Under the pieces are notes generated by a model. That model saw only the letters and a list, made by a program, of their open reading frames with translations. It was not told the DNA's origin and searched no databases. Shown here one piece after another: positions 29,269 to 36,554 of a stretch of DNA of 64,000 bases. Each line of letters starts with the position of its first letter. Positions within the stretch are counted from its first letter, which is position 1. The position numbers and the translations under genes were made by a program. The DNA is from JAWLGJ01 sp041685145 (lineage in GTDB: Bacteria; Pseudomonadota; Alphaproteobacteria; Rhodospirillales; Magnetospirillaceae). The stretch is taken from positions 1-64,000 of the forward strand of contig JAWLGJ010000010.1 of assembly GCA_041685145.1 (NCBI GenBank), in the 5' to 3' direction.

Positions 29269-29879
29269 GTGTCTTCCCCCCTGGGGCCGTCGCGGCCCTC
29301 GGTGTCGGCTATCAGAGCCAGAATGGCGTCGACGTCGAGCACGACGAGGCCATCGGCGGTCAGGCCGCGCGCGAAACGCAGCGGCAGGGCGGTCTCGCCC
29401 TCGTCTATCGGCGCCAGGTCGTTGGTCCCCACGGCGGCGACCGTCTCCACCGCGTCCACCCGCAACCCCACCTCGCCGCCGTTGCGGCGCAGGAACACGA
29501 TGCCGGCCTCGGCGCCCGCGCCCCCGGCGCCGCCAAAGGCGCCGGCGATGTCGAGGACGGGACGGATGTCGCCGCGCAGGTTGACCACCCCCGCCACCTC
29601 GGGCGGCGCCCCCGGCACCGGGGTCACGGCGCGCACCGCCATCACCTCGGCCAGGCGCGCCAGGGGCAGGCCGCAGCGCTCCGGCCCCAGGCGCACCACC
29701 AGCACCTCCAGCGCCGGCACGCGGTCGCCGTCGTCGACCCGGCGGGCCAGGCGTTCGGCGCGCCGGCGATAGGCCGCGTCGACGGCCTTGGCGTCGGGCT
29801 CCAGCGACCGGCGCAACTGCCGGCGGCTGCGCTCCAGGCCGCGGCGGGCGGCGGCGAAGTCGATGTGGCCGCCGCTCAT
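29265..29879 (-). CDS. cheW: CheW-like coupling protein (second copy)
   Basis: A 204-residue protein. A basic helical N-terminal extension of ~50 residues (many Arg) precedes a CheW domain (about 55-195) with LEVLVVRLGPERCGLPLARLAEV, GVVNLRGDIRPVLD and VGLRVDAVETV. It bridges receptor and CheA. The extension is longer than in classical CheW (about 160 residues) and recalls WspD-like proteins. It overlaps cheR and the MCP gene by 4 bases each. Confidence 0.92.
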   Translation of the reverse strand: MSGGHIDFAAARRGLERSRRQLRRSLEPDAKAVDAAYRRRAERLARRVDDGDRVPALEVLVVRLGPERCGLPLARLAEVMAVRAVTPVPGAPPEVAGVVNLRGDIRPVLDIAGAFGGAGGAGAEAGIVFLRRNGGEVGLRVDAVETVAAVGTNDLAPIDEGETALPLRFARGLTADGLVVLDVDAILALIADTEGRDGPRGEDT

Positions 29880-31306
29880 TGCAGGCCGCCGGTGACGTCA
29901 AGGTGCATCTTCACCAGAACCTCCAACTCGGCGGCGGTGACGCCGCCGGCCTCGTGCACGGGCGCCTCGCCGGGCAGGGCGTCAAGCAGCCTCAGCGCGT
30001 TGCGGAAGCACCGGCGCGCCGTCTCGGTGTCGCCCCGCCGGTGATGCAGCAGCCCCAGGTGATAGTGCGGCAGCACCAGGGTGCGGTCGAGGTAGATGGC
30101 GCGGCGCAGCGCCTTCTCGGCCTGCTCGGCGGTGTCGGTCTGTTCCAGCACCAGGCCGTGGTAGAGATGCACCGCCGCCACCAGCGGATTGGCGGCGAGG
30201 GCGCGCTGGCAGGCCTTGGCCGCCTCGACCCAGGCGCCCAGATCCGCCAGCCGCCGGATCTCGTCCAGGCCGTCGCCGTCGCCGGCGCCGGCGGGTTTGT
30301 CGGCGGGCGCCGGCGTGGCGGCCGGGATCGGTGGCGCCGGCGGGGCCGGCGTCGGCGCGGGCGGCGTCGGCTGCGGCCACGGCCACGATTCGGGCGCCGC
30401 CGGTCGCGCCAGGGTCGGCGGCGCGGGCCGCGGCGGCGCGGCGGCATCGGTTTTCTGGTAGAGCACGGCCTGGGTGGCGTCCACGAGGCGGAAGTCGCGG
30501 AAGATGTCCTGGTTCATCTCCGAATGCCCCACCACCAGCCATCCCCCCGGCCGCAGCGCCCGCCGGAAGCGCTGCACCAGGGCGCGGTAGGTGTCGGTGG
30601 TGAAGTAGATGGCGACGTTGCGGCACAGGATGAGGTCGAGGTTCTCCAGGCCGAACCGGGAGTCGGGCAGCGGGTCGTCGACGAGGTTGTGATGGTGGAA
30701 CACGACGTCGTCGCGATAGGGCGGCAGCAGCCGCCAGCGGTTGCCCTCGCGCTGGAAACAGGCGCGGCGCGTCTCCTCCGGCGTGGCCCGCAGCGCCCAT
30801 TCCGCGTACAGCGCCTCGCGCGCCGCCGTCAGGAATTTGCGGTTGATGTCGGTGCCGACGATGCTGATCGCCCAGCCGTTGAGGGTCACCCCGAAGCCGC
30901 GGCGCAGCATGATGGCGAGCGAGTACGGCTCCGGGCCCGTGGAGCAGCCGGCGCTCCAGATGCGCAGCCGCCGGTCCCTGGCGCGCGCCGCCACGATGTC
31001 GGGGATGGCGATGGCGCGCAGCGCGTCGAGCTGTTCGCGGTAGCGGAAGAAATAGGTCTCGCCGATCGTCAGTTCGTCGACCAGCGCTGCCCATTCCTCG
31101 CGCGCGCCGTCGTCCAGCACCTCCAGATAGGAGGCGCAGTCGCCGACGCCGCAGGCCAGGAAGCGTTCGTTGAGGATGCGCCCCAGGTCGTCGTCGCGCT
31201 CGCGGTAGAACGCCATCCCCGTCCCGCGGATGACCAGATCCTTCAGGCGTTCATAGAACGGGTCGGCCCGGATGTGGCCGCGGTCGGTGATGAGCGGCCC
31301 CCTCAC
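29876..31306 (-). CDS. cheR: CheR methyltransferase with C-terminal TPR (WspC-like)
   Basis: A 476-residue protein. CheR N-terminal helical domain (about 15-65), SAM-dependent methyltransferase domain (about 75-270) with IGETYFFR, the IWSAGCSTGPEPYSLAIML SAM loop, GTDINRKFLTAAREALY and LILCRNVAIYF; then an Ala/Pro-rich linker (about 285-340) and TPR repeats (about 345-470). TPR-fused CheR proteins occur in Wsp and Frz/Che3-like pathways and can bind receptors that lack the C-terminal pentapeptide, as the MCP here does. The start is GTG at 31306, overlapping the upstream cheW stop (GTGA). Confidence 0.95.
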   Translation of the reverse strand: MRGPLITDRGHIRADPFYERLKDLVIRGTGMAFYRERDDDLGRILNERFLACGVGDCASYLEVLDDGAREEWAALVDELTIGETYFFRYREQLDALRAIAIPDIVAARARDRRLRIWSAGCSTGPEPYSLAIMLRRGFGVTLNGWAISIVGTDINRKFLTAAREALYAEWALRATPEETRRACFQREGNRWRLLPPYRDDVVFHHHNLVDDPLPDSRFGLENLDLILCRNVAIYFTTDTYRALVQRFRRALRPGGWLVVGHSEMNQDIFRDFRLVDATQAVLYQKTDAAAPPRPAPPTLARPAAPESWPWPQPTPPAPTPAPPAPPIPAATPAPADKPAGAGDGDGLDEIRRLADLGAWVEAAKACQRALAANPLVAAVHLYHGLVLEQTDTAEQAEKALRRAIYLDRTLVLPHYHLGLLHHRRGDTETARRCFRNALRLLDALPGEAPVHEAGGVTAAELEVLVKMHLDVTGGLQ

Positions 31307-31800
31307 GTCGGCGCCTCCCCGGCCTCGGCGGCCTCGCGGCGCTCGTGCAGCAGGGTCTCGAATTCGGCGACGCGGCGGCGCTCCTGCTCCAGCAGCAGGC
31401 GCTCGGGGGCCAGTAGGTGGGCCGCCCCGGCGGTGGTGCGCGCCTCGGCGACGACGCAGCCGTTGAAGGTGCGGTCCTCCTCGATGGGCACGATGTCCGA
31501 GGCCGGCAGCACCCCCACCACCGCGTCCACCAGCACCGCCATCGGCGGCCGGGCGCCACGCAGCACCAGCGCCGGGGTGTAAAGCGCCAGCCGGATTTCC
31601 GGCAGGTTGAACAGCCGGTCGGGGCGCAGCACGGCGACGGCGGTGCCGCGAAGGTCCAGGAAGCCCTCCAGAATGCGCGGAAGCCCCGGCGGGCGGGCCG
31701 TTTCCGCCATATGCAGAACCTCGGCCACCGCCGACACGGGCATGGCACACAGCTCGGCCCCCAAGCGGAAGACGACGAGCGTCTTCGCCGTCGCGGCCAT
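31303..31800 (-). CDS. cheW: CheW-like coupling protein (first copy)
   Basis: A 165-residue protein, essentially one CheW domain: TLVVFRLGAELCAMPVSAVAEV, GFLDLRGTAVAVLRPDRLF, and AVLVDAVVGVLPASDIV. It has a helical Glu/Arg-rich C-terminal tail. I chose the ATG at 31800, not the TTG at 31815, because GGAGG lies 7 bases before the ATG and within the longer version's first codons. It is the first gene of the eight-gene leftward chemosensory unit; all junctions in the unit overlap by 1-4 bases. Confidence 0.92.
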   Translation of the reverse strand: MAATAKTLVVFRLGAELCAMPVSAVAEVLHMAETARPPGLPRILEGFLDLRGTAVAVLRPDRLFNLPEIRLALYTPALVLRGARPPMAVLVDAVVGVLPASDIVPIEEDRTFNGCVVAEARTTAGAAHLLAPERLLLEQERRRVAEFETLLHERREAAEAGEAPT

Positions 31801-31838
31801 CGTTTGCCCTCCCAATCGGATGGGTCACCCCCCAAAAG

Positions 31839-31871
31839 GATAAAGTGGCCGCCGCGTCGGCGGCAAGTCAA
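31839..31871 (-). promoter_or_regulatory. Possible promoter region for the chemosensory operon
   Basis: On the minus strand TTGACT (31871-31866) and TTTATC (31844-31839) are 21 bases apart, too far for an ideal sigma-70 site; the overlapping TTGCCG gives a spacing of 16. A palindrome (GCCGCC-N5-GGCGGC) lies between. This is the only AT-rich element upstream of the operon. Weak. Confidence 0.25.
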
Positions 31872-31957
31872 GCGGCGTTGCCGGCCGGATTAACGTCTTC
31901 TGAAGGCCTGTGTGGTGTGGTGCGGCTGCGAACTCCGTGAGAAGGGAGGCATCGGAC

Positions 31958-32722
31958 GTGGCTTTCAGCCGTCAGAGCCGCCGCAAGGCGGAAAAGCGCA
32001 AGCGGTTCTGGGCGGCCGCCGTCAAGCTGTCGATCCTGTTGGGGGCGATGGGGGCGGTGGCCTACAACGCCTATCAGTTCGGCATCGCCCTGAAGCGCGA
32101 CGAAATCGTCGACCTGCAGGGGCGCCTGCAACAGGCCATCGACGACAAGCAGACCCTGGAGGGGCAGAGCGCCCAGTTGACCGAATCGCTGGGCGCGGCG
32201 CGCGCCGAGGCCGCCGACTACCGCCGCCGCTACCAGGCGGTGGTGCCGTCGCCGGAGGTCAACGACCTGGTCGAGATGGTGCGGGCGAAGCTGGAGGAGG
32301 GCCTGCCGGCGCAGCGCCTGGCGCTCTATATCGGCGCCGCCCAGGCGCCGCACGACTGCACCGAGGCGGAGACCAAGCGCTTCCTGGTCAAGACGCCGAT
32401 CTATGACGGCGCCAACACCTGGGTGCGGTTCCAGGACGTCGTCACCGTCACCGCCACCGGGGAATCGGCGCTGGCCGGCGACGGGCGCCGCCACGCCTGG
32501 TTCGACCCCCAACAGCCGGTGACGCTGAACTTCCGCGCCCTCGGCGGTGGCGAGACCAGCCGGGTGAGCGGCACCCTGCCGCTGCACCACAGCATGGTGG
32601 TCAAGGACCGCGAGTTCCGCTTCACGGCGGCGCCCGGCAAGCGCGGCTTCATCGAGGTCGCGGCGGACACCTGCGCCTTCGGCCCGTCGGCGCGGGACGG
32701 CAGCGTCGCCCAGACGCACTGA
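31958..32722 (+). CDS. Membrane-anchored coiled-coil protein, unknown function
   Basis: A 254-residue protein that I do not recognise. A very basic N-terminus (SRQSRRKAEKRKRF) precedes one transmembrane helix (about 20-42), a coiled coil (about 48-85; DEIVDLQGRLQQAIDDKQTL) and a beta-rich C-terminal domain (about 105-245). Positive charges before the helix predict an outside C-terminal domain. Two Cys in that domain (APHDCTEAET and AADTCAFGP) could form a disulphide. The start is GTG at 31958 with AGGGAGG 8 bases upstream. It is divergent from the chemosensory operon, so a link to it is possible but unproven. Confidence 0.75.
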   Translation: MAFSRQSRRKAEKRKRFWAAAVKLSILLGAMGAVAYNAYQFGIALKRDEIVDLQGRLQQAIDDKQTLEGQSAQLTESLGAARAEAADYRRRYQAVVPSPEVNDLVEMVRAKLEEGLPAQRLALYIGAAQAPHDCTEAETKRFLVKTPIYDGANTWVRFQDVVTVTATGESALAGDGRRHAWFDPQQPVTLNFRALGGGETSRVSGTLPLHHSMVVKDREFRFTAAPGKRGFIEVAADTCAFGPSARDGSVAQTH

Positions 32723-32743
32723 GCTCGCCGTCCCGACCGGCCG

Positions 32744-32780
32744 AAAAAAAGGCCGCCACAGGATCTCTCCTGTGGCGGCC
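32744..32780 (-). terminator. Strong intrinsic terminator reading leftward, with no gene upstream of it
   Basis: A perfect 13-bp stem, GGCCGCCACAGGA (32751-32763) with TCCTGTGGCGGCC (32768-32780), loop TCTC, followed on the minus strand by seven T (32750-32744). On the + strand the sequence after the stem (CTGGTTCC) is not T-rich, so it does not fit the preceding rightward gene well. Confidence 0.75.
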
Positions 32781-33122
32781 CTGGTTCCGAGGTTGCCCAA
32801 GGGGGGATTGGGGGGGTCAGGCCACCTCAGAGAAGCCGCCTTGGTCGGCGACCACCGGCCGCGTCAGCGGCCGATTCCTTTTCTAGTCTCCGGCTTCCGC
32901 AACCGTCCGGCGGCGTCCGTTTCATTCGCGGCCTGGCTGGGGTGGCACCCGTCCGCGCCGGTAGCTGCGTTTCGCGGCGGTCTCCCGATCCGCCGCCCTT
33001 GGTCACCAAGTATGCCGTCGCCGGGGCCGGTGCGAAACAGGTCAGGAGGAGTAGATGCGGTCCATTGCCGGTATCGCAATGGTATAGCCGTTCGGCCAGG
33101 GGCGGGCGCGGCGTCGTGGTGC

Positions 33123-33152
33123 TAGACTTTCGGTCCCCCTCTTCCATATAAC
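33123..33152 (+). promoter_or_regulatory. Candidate promoter of dapF-mtaB-ftsY
   Basis: TAGACT (33123-33128) and TATAAC (33147-33152) are 18 bases apart. The expected transcription start is at or next to the dapF ATG (33159), which would give a leaderless mRNA. The -35 box is a weak match. Confidence 0.35.
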
Positions 33153-33158
33153 GCGGCC

Positions 33159-34007
33159 ATGAACGCGCTTTGTTCCGGCGGCCGCCCATTCGTGAAGATG
33201 CATGGGCTGGGCAACGACTTCGTCGTCCTCGACGCCCGCGCGGCGCCGCTGGCGCTGCGGCCGGACGCGGCGCGGGCGCTGGCCGACCGCCGCACCGGTG
33301 TCGGCTGCGACCAAGTGGTGGTGCTGGCGCCGCCCGACGACCCCGCCGCCGAGCTGCGCATGATCCTGTTCAACGCCGACGGCGGCGAGATCGCCGCCTG
33401 CGGCAACGCCTCGCGCTGCGTCGCCTGGCTGCGGGCGCGCGAGACCGGCGCGGCGCGGGTGACGCTGCAGACCGCCGCCGGCCTGCTGCGCGCCGAGGTC
33501 GCCGGCGCCGAGGCGGTGACCGTCGACATGGGCCCGGCGCGGCTGGACTGGGAGGCGGTGCCGCTGGCGCGGCCGCTGGACACCCTGCGCCTGCCGCTAG
33601 CGGTGGGGGAGTTGCGCGAGCCGGTGGCCGTGGGCATGGGCAACCCGCACGCGGTGTTCTTCGTTCCCGACGCCGAGGCCGTCGACCTGGAGCGGCTGGG
33701 CCCGGAGGTCGAGCGCCACCCCCTGTTCCCGGAGCGCGTCAATGTCGAGGCGGTGCAGGTGCTGTCGCCGCGCCGCCTGCGGATGCGGGTGTGGGAGCGC
33801 GGCGCCGGCGTCACCCGCGCCTGCGGCACCGGCGCCTGCGCCGCCGTGGTGGCGGCGGCGCGCCGCGGCCTGGGCGAGCGGCGGGCCGAGGTGGTGCTGG
33901 ACGGCGGCGTGCTGGCCATCGACTGGCGCCCCGACGGCCGGGTGTGGATGACCGGCCCCGTCGCCGTCAGCTTCGCCGGCACCCTCAACCCGGACCTGCT
34001 GGCATGA
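33159..34007 (+). CDS. dapF: Diaminopimelate epimerase
   Basis: A 282-residue protein. It interconverts LL- and meso-diaminopimelate for lysine and peptidoglycan synthesis by a two-cysteine mechanism. Signatures: FVKMHGLGNDFVVLDAR, FNADGGEIAACGNASRC (first catalytic Cys), AVGMGNPHAVFFV, and the second Cys in TRACGTGACAAVVAA. The N-terminus has about 12 more residues than the common form; the ATG at 33159 has no Shine-Dalgarno, and GTG at 33192 would give the short form but also lacks one. The stop overlaps the mtaB ATG (ATGA). Confidence 0.97.
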   Translation: MNALCSGGRPFVKMHGLGNDFVVLDARAAPLALRPDAARALADRRTGVGCDQVVVLAPPDDPAAELRMILFNADGGEIAACGNASRCVAWLRARETGAARVTLQTAAGLLRAEVAGAEAVTVDMGPARLDWEAVPLARPLDTLRLPLAVGELREPVAVGMGNPHAVFFVPDAEAVDLERLGPEVERHPLFPERVNVEAVQVLSPRRLRMRVWERGAGVTRACGTGACAAVVAAARRGLGERRAEVVLDGGVLAIDWRPDGRVWMTGPVAVSFAGTLNPDLLA

Positions 34008-35254
34008 GCGCGGCGCCCGAGGTCGTCACCTTCGGCTGCCGCCTCAACGCCTATGAGTCGGAGGTCATGCGCGAGCACGCCCGCGCCGCCGGGTTGACCG
34101 ACGCCGTCATCCTCAACACCTGCGCGGTGACCAACGAGGCCGAGCGCCAGGCGCGCCAGGCCATCCGCCGCCTGCGCCGCGAGCGGCCGGAGGCGCGGAT
34201 CATCGTCACCGGCTGCTCGGCGCAGATCGACCCCGAGCGCTACGCGCGGATGCCCGAGGTCGACCGCGTCATCGGCAACGCCGCCAAGATGCGCCTTGAG
34301 ACCTTCGCCGACGCCGATCACCGGCGCATCGTCGTCGAGGACATCATGGCCGTGCGCGAGGTGGCGGCGCATCTGGTCTCGGGCTTCGAGGGCCGCGCCC
34401 GCGCCTTTGTCGAGGTGCAGCAGGGCTGCGACCACCGCTGCACCTTCTGCGTCATCCCCTTCGGCCGCGGCCCCAACCGCAGCGTGCCCATCGGCCGCGT
34501 CGTCGAGCAGGTGCGCGCCCTGGTCGCCGGCGGCTACCGCGAGGTGGTGCTGACCGGCGTCGACCTCACCGGCTATGGCGCCGACCTGCCCGGCCGCCCG
34601 CGCCTGGGGCAGATGGCGCGCCGCCTGCTGGCCTGCGTGCCGGAGCTGGAGCGCCTGCGCCTGTCGTCGCTGGACCCGGTGGAGGTGGACGAGGATCTGG
34701 TGCGCCTGGTGGCCGAGGAGGAGCGCCTGATGCCGCATCTGCACCTGTCGGTGCAGGCCGGCGACGATCTGGTGCTGAAGCGCATGAAGCGGCGGCACCG
34801 GCGCGCCGATGTCGTCGCCCTGTGCGCGCGGCTGCGCGGGCTGCGCCCCGACCTGGTGTTCGGCGCCGACATCATCGCCGGCTTCCCCACCGAAACCGAG
34901 GCCATGTTCGACCGCTCGCTGGACCTGGTCGACGAATGCGGGTTGACCCATCTGCATGTGTTTCCGTTCTCGCCGCGTCCCGGCACCCCGGCGGCGCGGA
35001 TGCCGGCGGTTCCGGGCGACCTGGTGCGGGCGCGCGCCGCGCGGTTGCGGGCGCGCGGCGCGGCGGCGATGGCGGCGCTGCTGGCGGCGCGGGTGGGGCA
35101 TTCGGCGCGGGTGCTGGTCGAGGGCGCGTTCACCGGCCGCTGCCAGCACTATCTGCCGGTGCGCCTTGACCGCGCCGCGGTGCCGGGTACGGTGGTGCCG
35201 GTGCGCATCACCGGGGTCGAGGGCGAGGCATTGGCGGGCGAGGTGACGGAATGA
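34004..35254 (+). CDS. mtaB: tRNA t6A37 methylthiotransferase MtaB
   Basis: A 416-residue protein. It converts t6A37 to ms2t6A37 with two [4Fe-4S] clusters and radical SAM chemistry. The three N-terminal cluster Cys are in VTFGCRLNAYES, LNTCAVTNEAE and VTGCSAQ; the radical SAM CxxxCxxC is GCDHRCTFCVIPFGRGPNRS. The sequence GADIIAGFPTET follows, with a TRAM-like C-terminal strand region. The start has ATGA overlap with dapF, the stop has ATGA overlap with ftsY. Substrate t6A is made by TsaD, encoded at 11-12 kb. Confidence 0.96.
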   Translation: MSAAPEVVTFGCRLNAYESEVMREHARAAGLTDAVILNTCAVTNEAERQARQAIRRLRRERPEARIIVTGCSAQIDPERYARMPEVDRVIGNAAKMRLETFADADHRRIVVEDIMAVREVAAHLVSGFEGRARAFVEVQQGCDHRCTFCVIPFGRGPNRSVPIGRVVEQVRALVAGGYREVVLTGVDLTGYGADLPGRPRLGQMARRLLACVPELERLRLSSLDPVEVDEDLVRLVAEEERLMPHLHLSVQAGDDLVLKRMKRRHRRADVVALCARLRGLRPDLVFGADIIAGFPTETEAMFDRSLDLVDECGLTHLHVFPFSPRPGTPAARMPAVPGDLVRARAARLRARGAAAMAALLAARVGHSARVLVEGAFTGRCQHYLPVRLDRAAVPGTVVPVRITGVEGEALAGEVTE

Positions 35255-36438
35255 GCGGCGAGGAATCCGGCCGGGGGGGCTGGCTGTCGCGCCTGCTCGG
35301 CCGCGACCAGAAGCCCGACCAGCCGCCGCCCGAAGCGCCACCCGAAATTCCGCCCGAAACCCCGCCGGAACGGCCCGGGGAGGCGCCGCCCGACGCGCCC
35401 GCCGAGGCGCCGGACGAGCCCCCGCCGGCGGAGGCGCCGCCCGAGCCCCCGCCCGAAATCCCGCCGGCGGAGGCGCCGCCGGAAGCGGCGGACGAGGCGG
35501 CGGGCGAGGGCGGGCGCCCCGGATGGCTGGCGCGGATGCGGGCGGGGCTGGCGAAGTCGTCGAACCGCCTCACCCAGGGCATCACCGAGCTGTTCACCAA
35601 GCGCCGCCTCGACGACGCGGCCCTGGAGGAACTGGAGGAGCTGCTGATCACCGCCGATCTCGGGGTCGCCACGGCGGCGCGGGTGGCGGGGCGGCTGGCC
35701 AAGGCGCGCTTCAACGAGGAGGTCGCCCCCGAGGAGGTGCGCGCCGCCCTCGCCGACGAGGTCGCCGACATCCTCGCCCCGGTGGCGCGGCCGTTGGAGG
35801 TGGACACGGCGCGCAAGCCGCATGTGGTGCTGGTGGTGGGGGTCAACGGCAGCGGCAAGACCACCACCATAGGCAAGCTGGCGAAGCAGTACCGCGACCA
35901 GGGGCTGGCGGTCTCGCTGGCCGCCGGCGACACCTTCCGCGCCGCGGCGGTGGAGCAGCTTCAGGTGTGGGGCGCGCGCGCCGGTTGCCCGGTCATCGCC
36001 CGCGCGACCGGCGCCGACGCCGCCGGGCTGGCCTTCGACGCGCTGAAGGAGGCGCGCGAGCGCGGCGATGACCTGCTGCTCATCGACACCGCCGGCCGCC
36101 TGCAGAACAAGACGGCGCTGATGGCCGAGCTGGAAAAGGTGGTGCGGGTGCTGAAAAAGCAGGATGCCACGGCGCCGCATTCGGTGCTGCTGGTCCTGGA
36201 CGCCACCGTGGGGCAGAACGCGCACAGTCAGGTGGAGGCCTTCCGCGCCATGACCGACGTCACCGGTCTGGTGGTGACCAAGCTGGATGGCACCGCCCGC
36301 GGCGGCGTGGTGGTGGCGCTGGCCGAAAGCTTCGGCCTGCCGGTGCACGCCGTCGGCGTCGGCGAGGCCGCCGGCGACCTGCGGCCCTTCGACGCCACCG
36401 CCTTCGCGCGCAATCTGGTGGGGTTGGACGCCCGATAG
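35251..36438 (+). CDS. ftsY: Signal recognition particle receptor FtsY
   Basis: A 395-residue protein. It is the SRP receptor GTPase that delivers ribosomes to the Sec translocon. The A domain is short and replaced by a Pro/Glu/Ala-rich tract (about residues 26-90), followed by the N domain (about 95-180; GLAKSSNRLTQGITELF, LEELEELLITADLGV) and the G domain: GVNGSGKTTTIGKLA, AGDTFRAAAVEQL, DTAGRLQNKTALM, and TKLDGTARGG. dapF-mtaB-ftsY are translationally coupled. No hairpin terminator is evident in the 116 bases before the next gene. Confidence 0.97.
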   Translation: MSGEESGRGGWLSRLLGRDQKPDQPPPEAPPEIPPETPPERPGEAPPDAPAEAPDEPPPAEAPPEPPPEIPPAEAPPEAADEAAGEGGRPGWLARMRAGLAKSSNRLTQGITELFTKRRLDDAALEELEELLITADLGVATAARVAGRLAKARFNEEVAPEEVRAALADEVADILAPVARPLEVDTARKPHVVLVVGVNGSGKTTTIGKLAKQYRDQGLAVSLAAGDTFRAAAVEQLQVWGARAGCPVIARATGADAAGLAFDALKEARERGDDLLLIDTAGRLQNKTALMAELEKVVRVLKKQDATAPHSVLLVLDATVGQNAHSQVEAFRAMTDVTGLVVTKLDGTARGGVVVALAESFGLPVHAVGVGEAAGDLRPFDATAFARNLVGLDAR

Positions 36439-36554
36439 GGCTGCTGTTTTTCGCCACATCCGCGGCGCGTTCCTTTAGAATGGGTTTCTTTGGCGGTTTT
36501 TTCCGCGCCCCATCCATTTGTGCGGGCGAGGGCGGAATCGTTCGGGGGGGAACA

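Larger units (their letters stand above)
32723..33158. other. 436-base gap with an orphan minus-strand terminator
   Basis: No convincing gene on either strand. It contains the T-tailed hairpin at 32744-32780, adjacent G6 and G7 runs (32801-32806, 32810-32816) inside an imperfect hairpin (GAGGTTGCC with GGCCACCTC), a 7-bp hairpin CCATTGC/GCAATGG at about 33063-33083, and the dapF promoter at its right end. A leftward non-coding transcript is a possibility; no known RNA family was recognised. Confidence 0.6.

Noticed and set aside
29265..31800. Flagellar chemotaxis operon
   Set aside because: No cheY, cheZ, cheD or flagellar genes; CheA carries a fused receiver and CheR a TPR, typical of non-flagellar chemosensory systems.
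33038..33046. CAGGTCAGG resembling the SRP RNA conserved core
   Set aside because: The following GGAAGGAAGCA tetraloop-distal part is absent and flanking sequences do not pair into an SRP hairpin.
32827..33139. Minus-strand ORF of about 100 codons ahead of the orphan terminator
   Set aside because: Low-complexity, Arg/Pro/Thr-rich sequence with no Shine-Dalgarno and no recognisable domain; a competing frame in the same stretch is equally open.
33150..33176. EcfG (general stress) promoter on the minus strand, GGAAC then CGTT
   Set aside because: The spacer is 18 bases, longer than the usual 16-17, and the match is short enough to be chance. It would point towards the orphan terminator, so it remains only a note.
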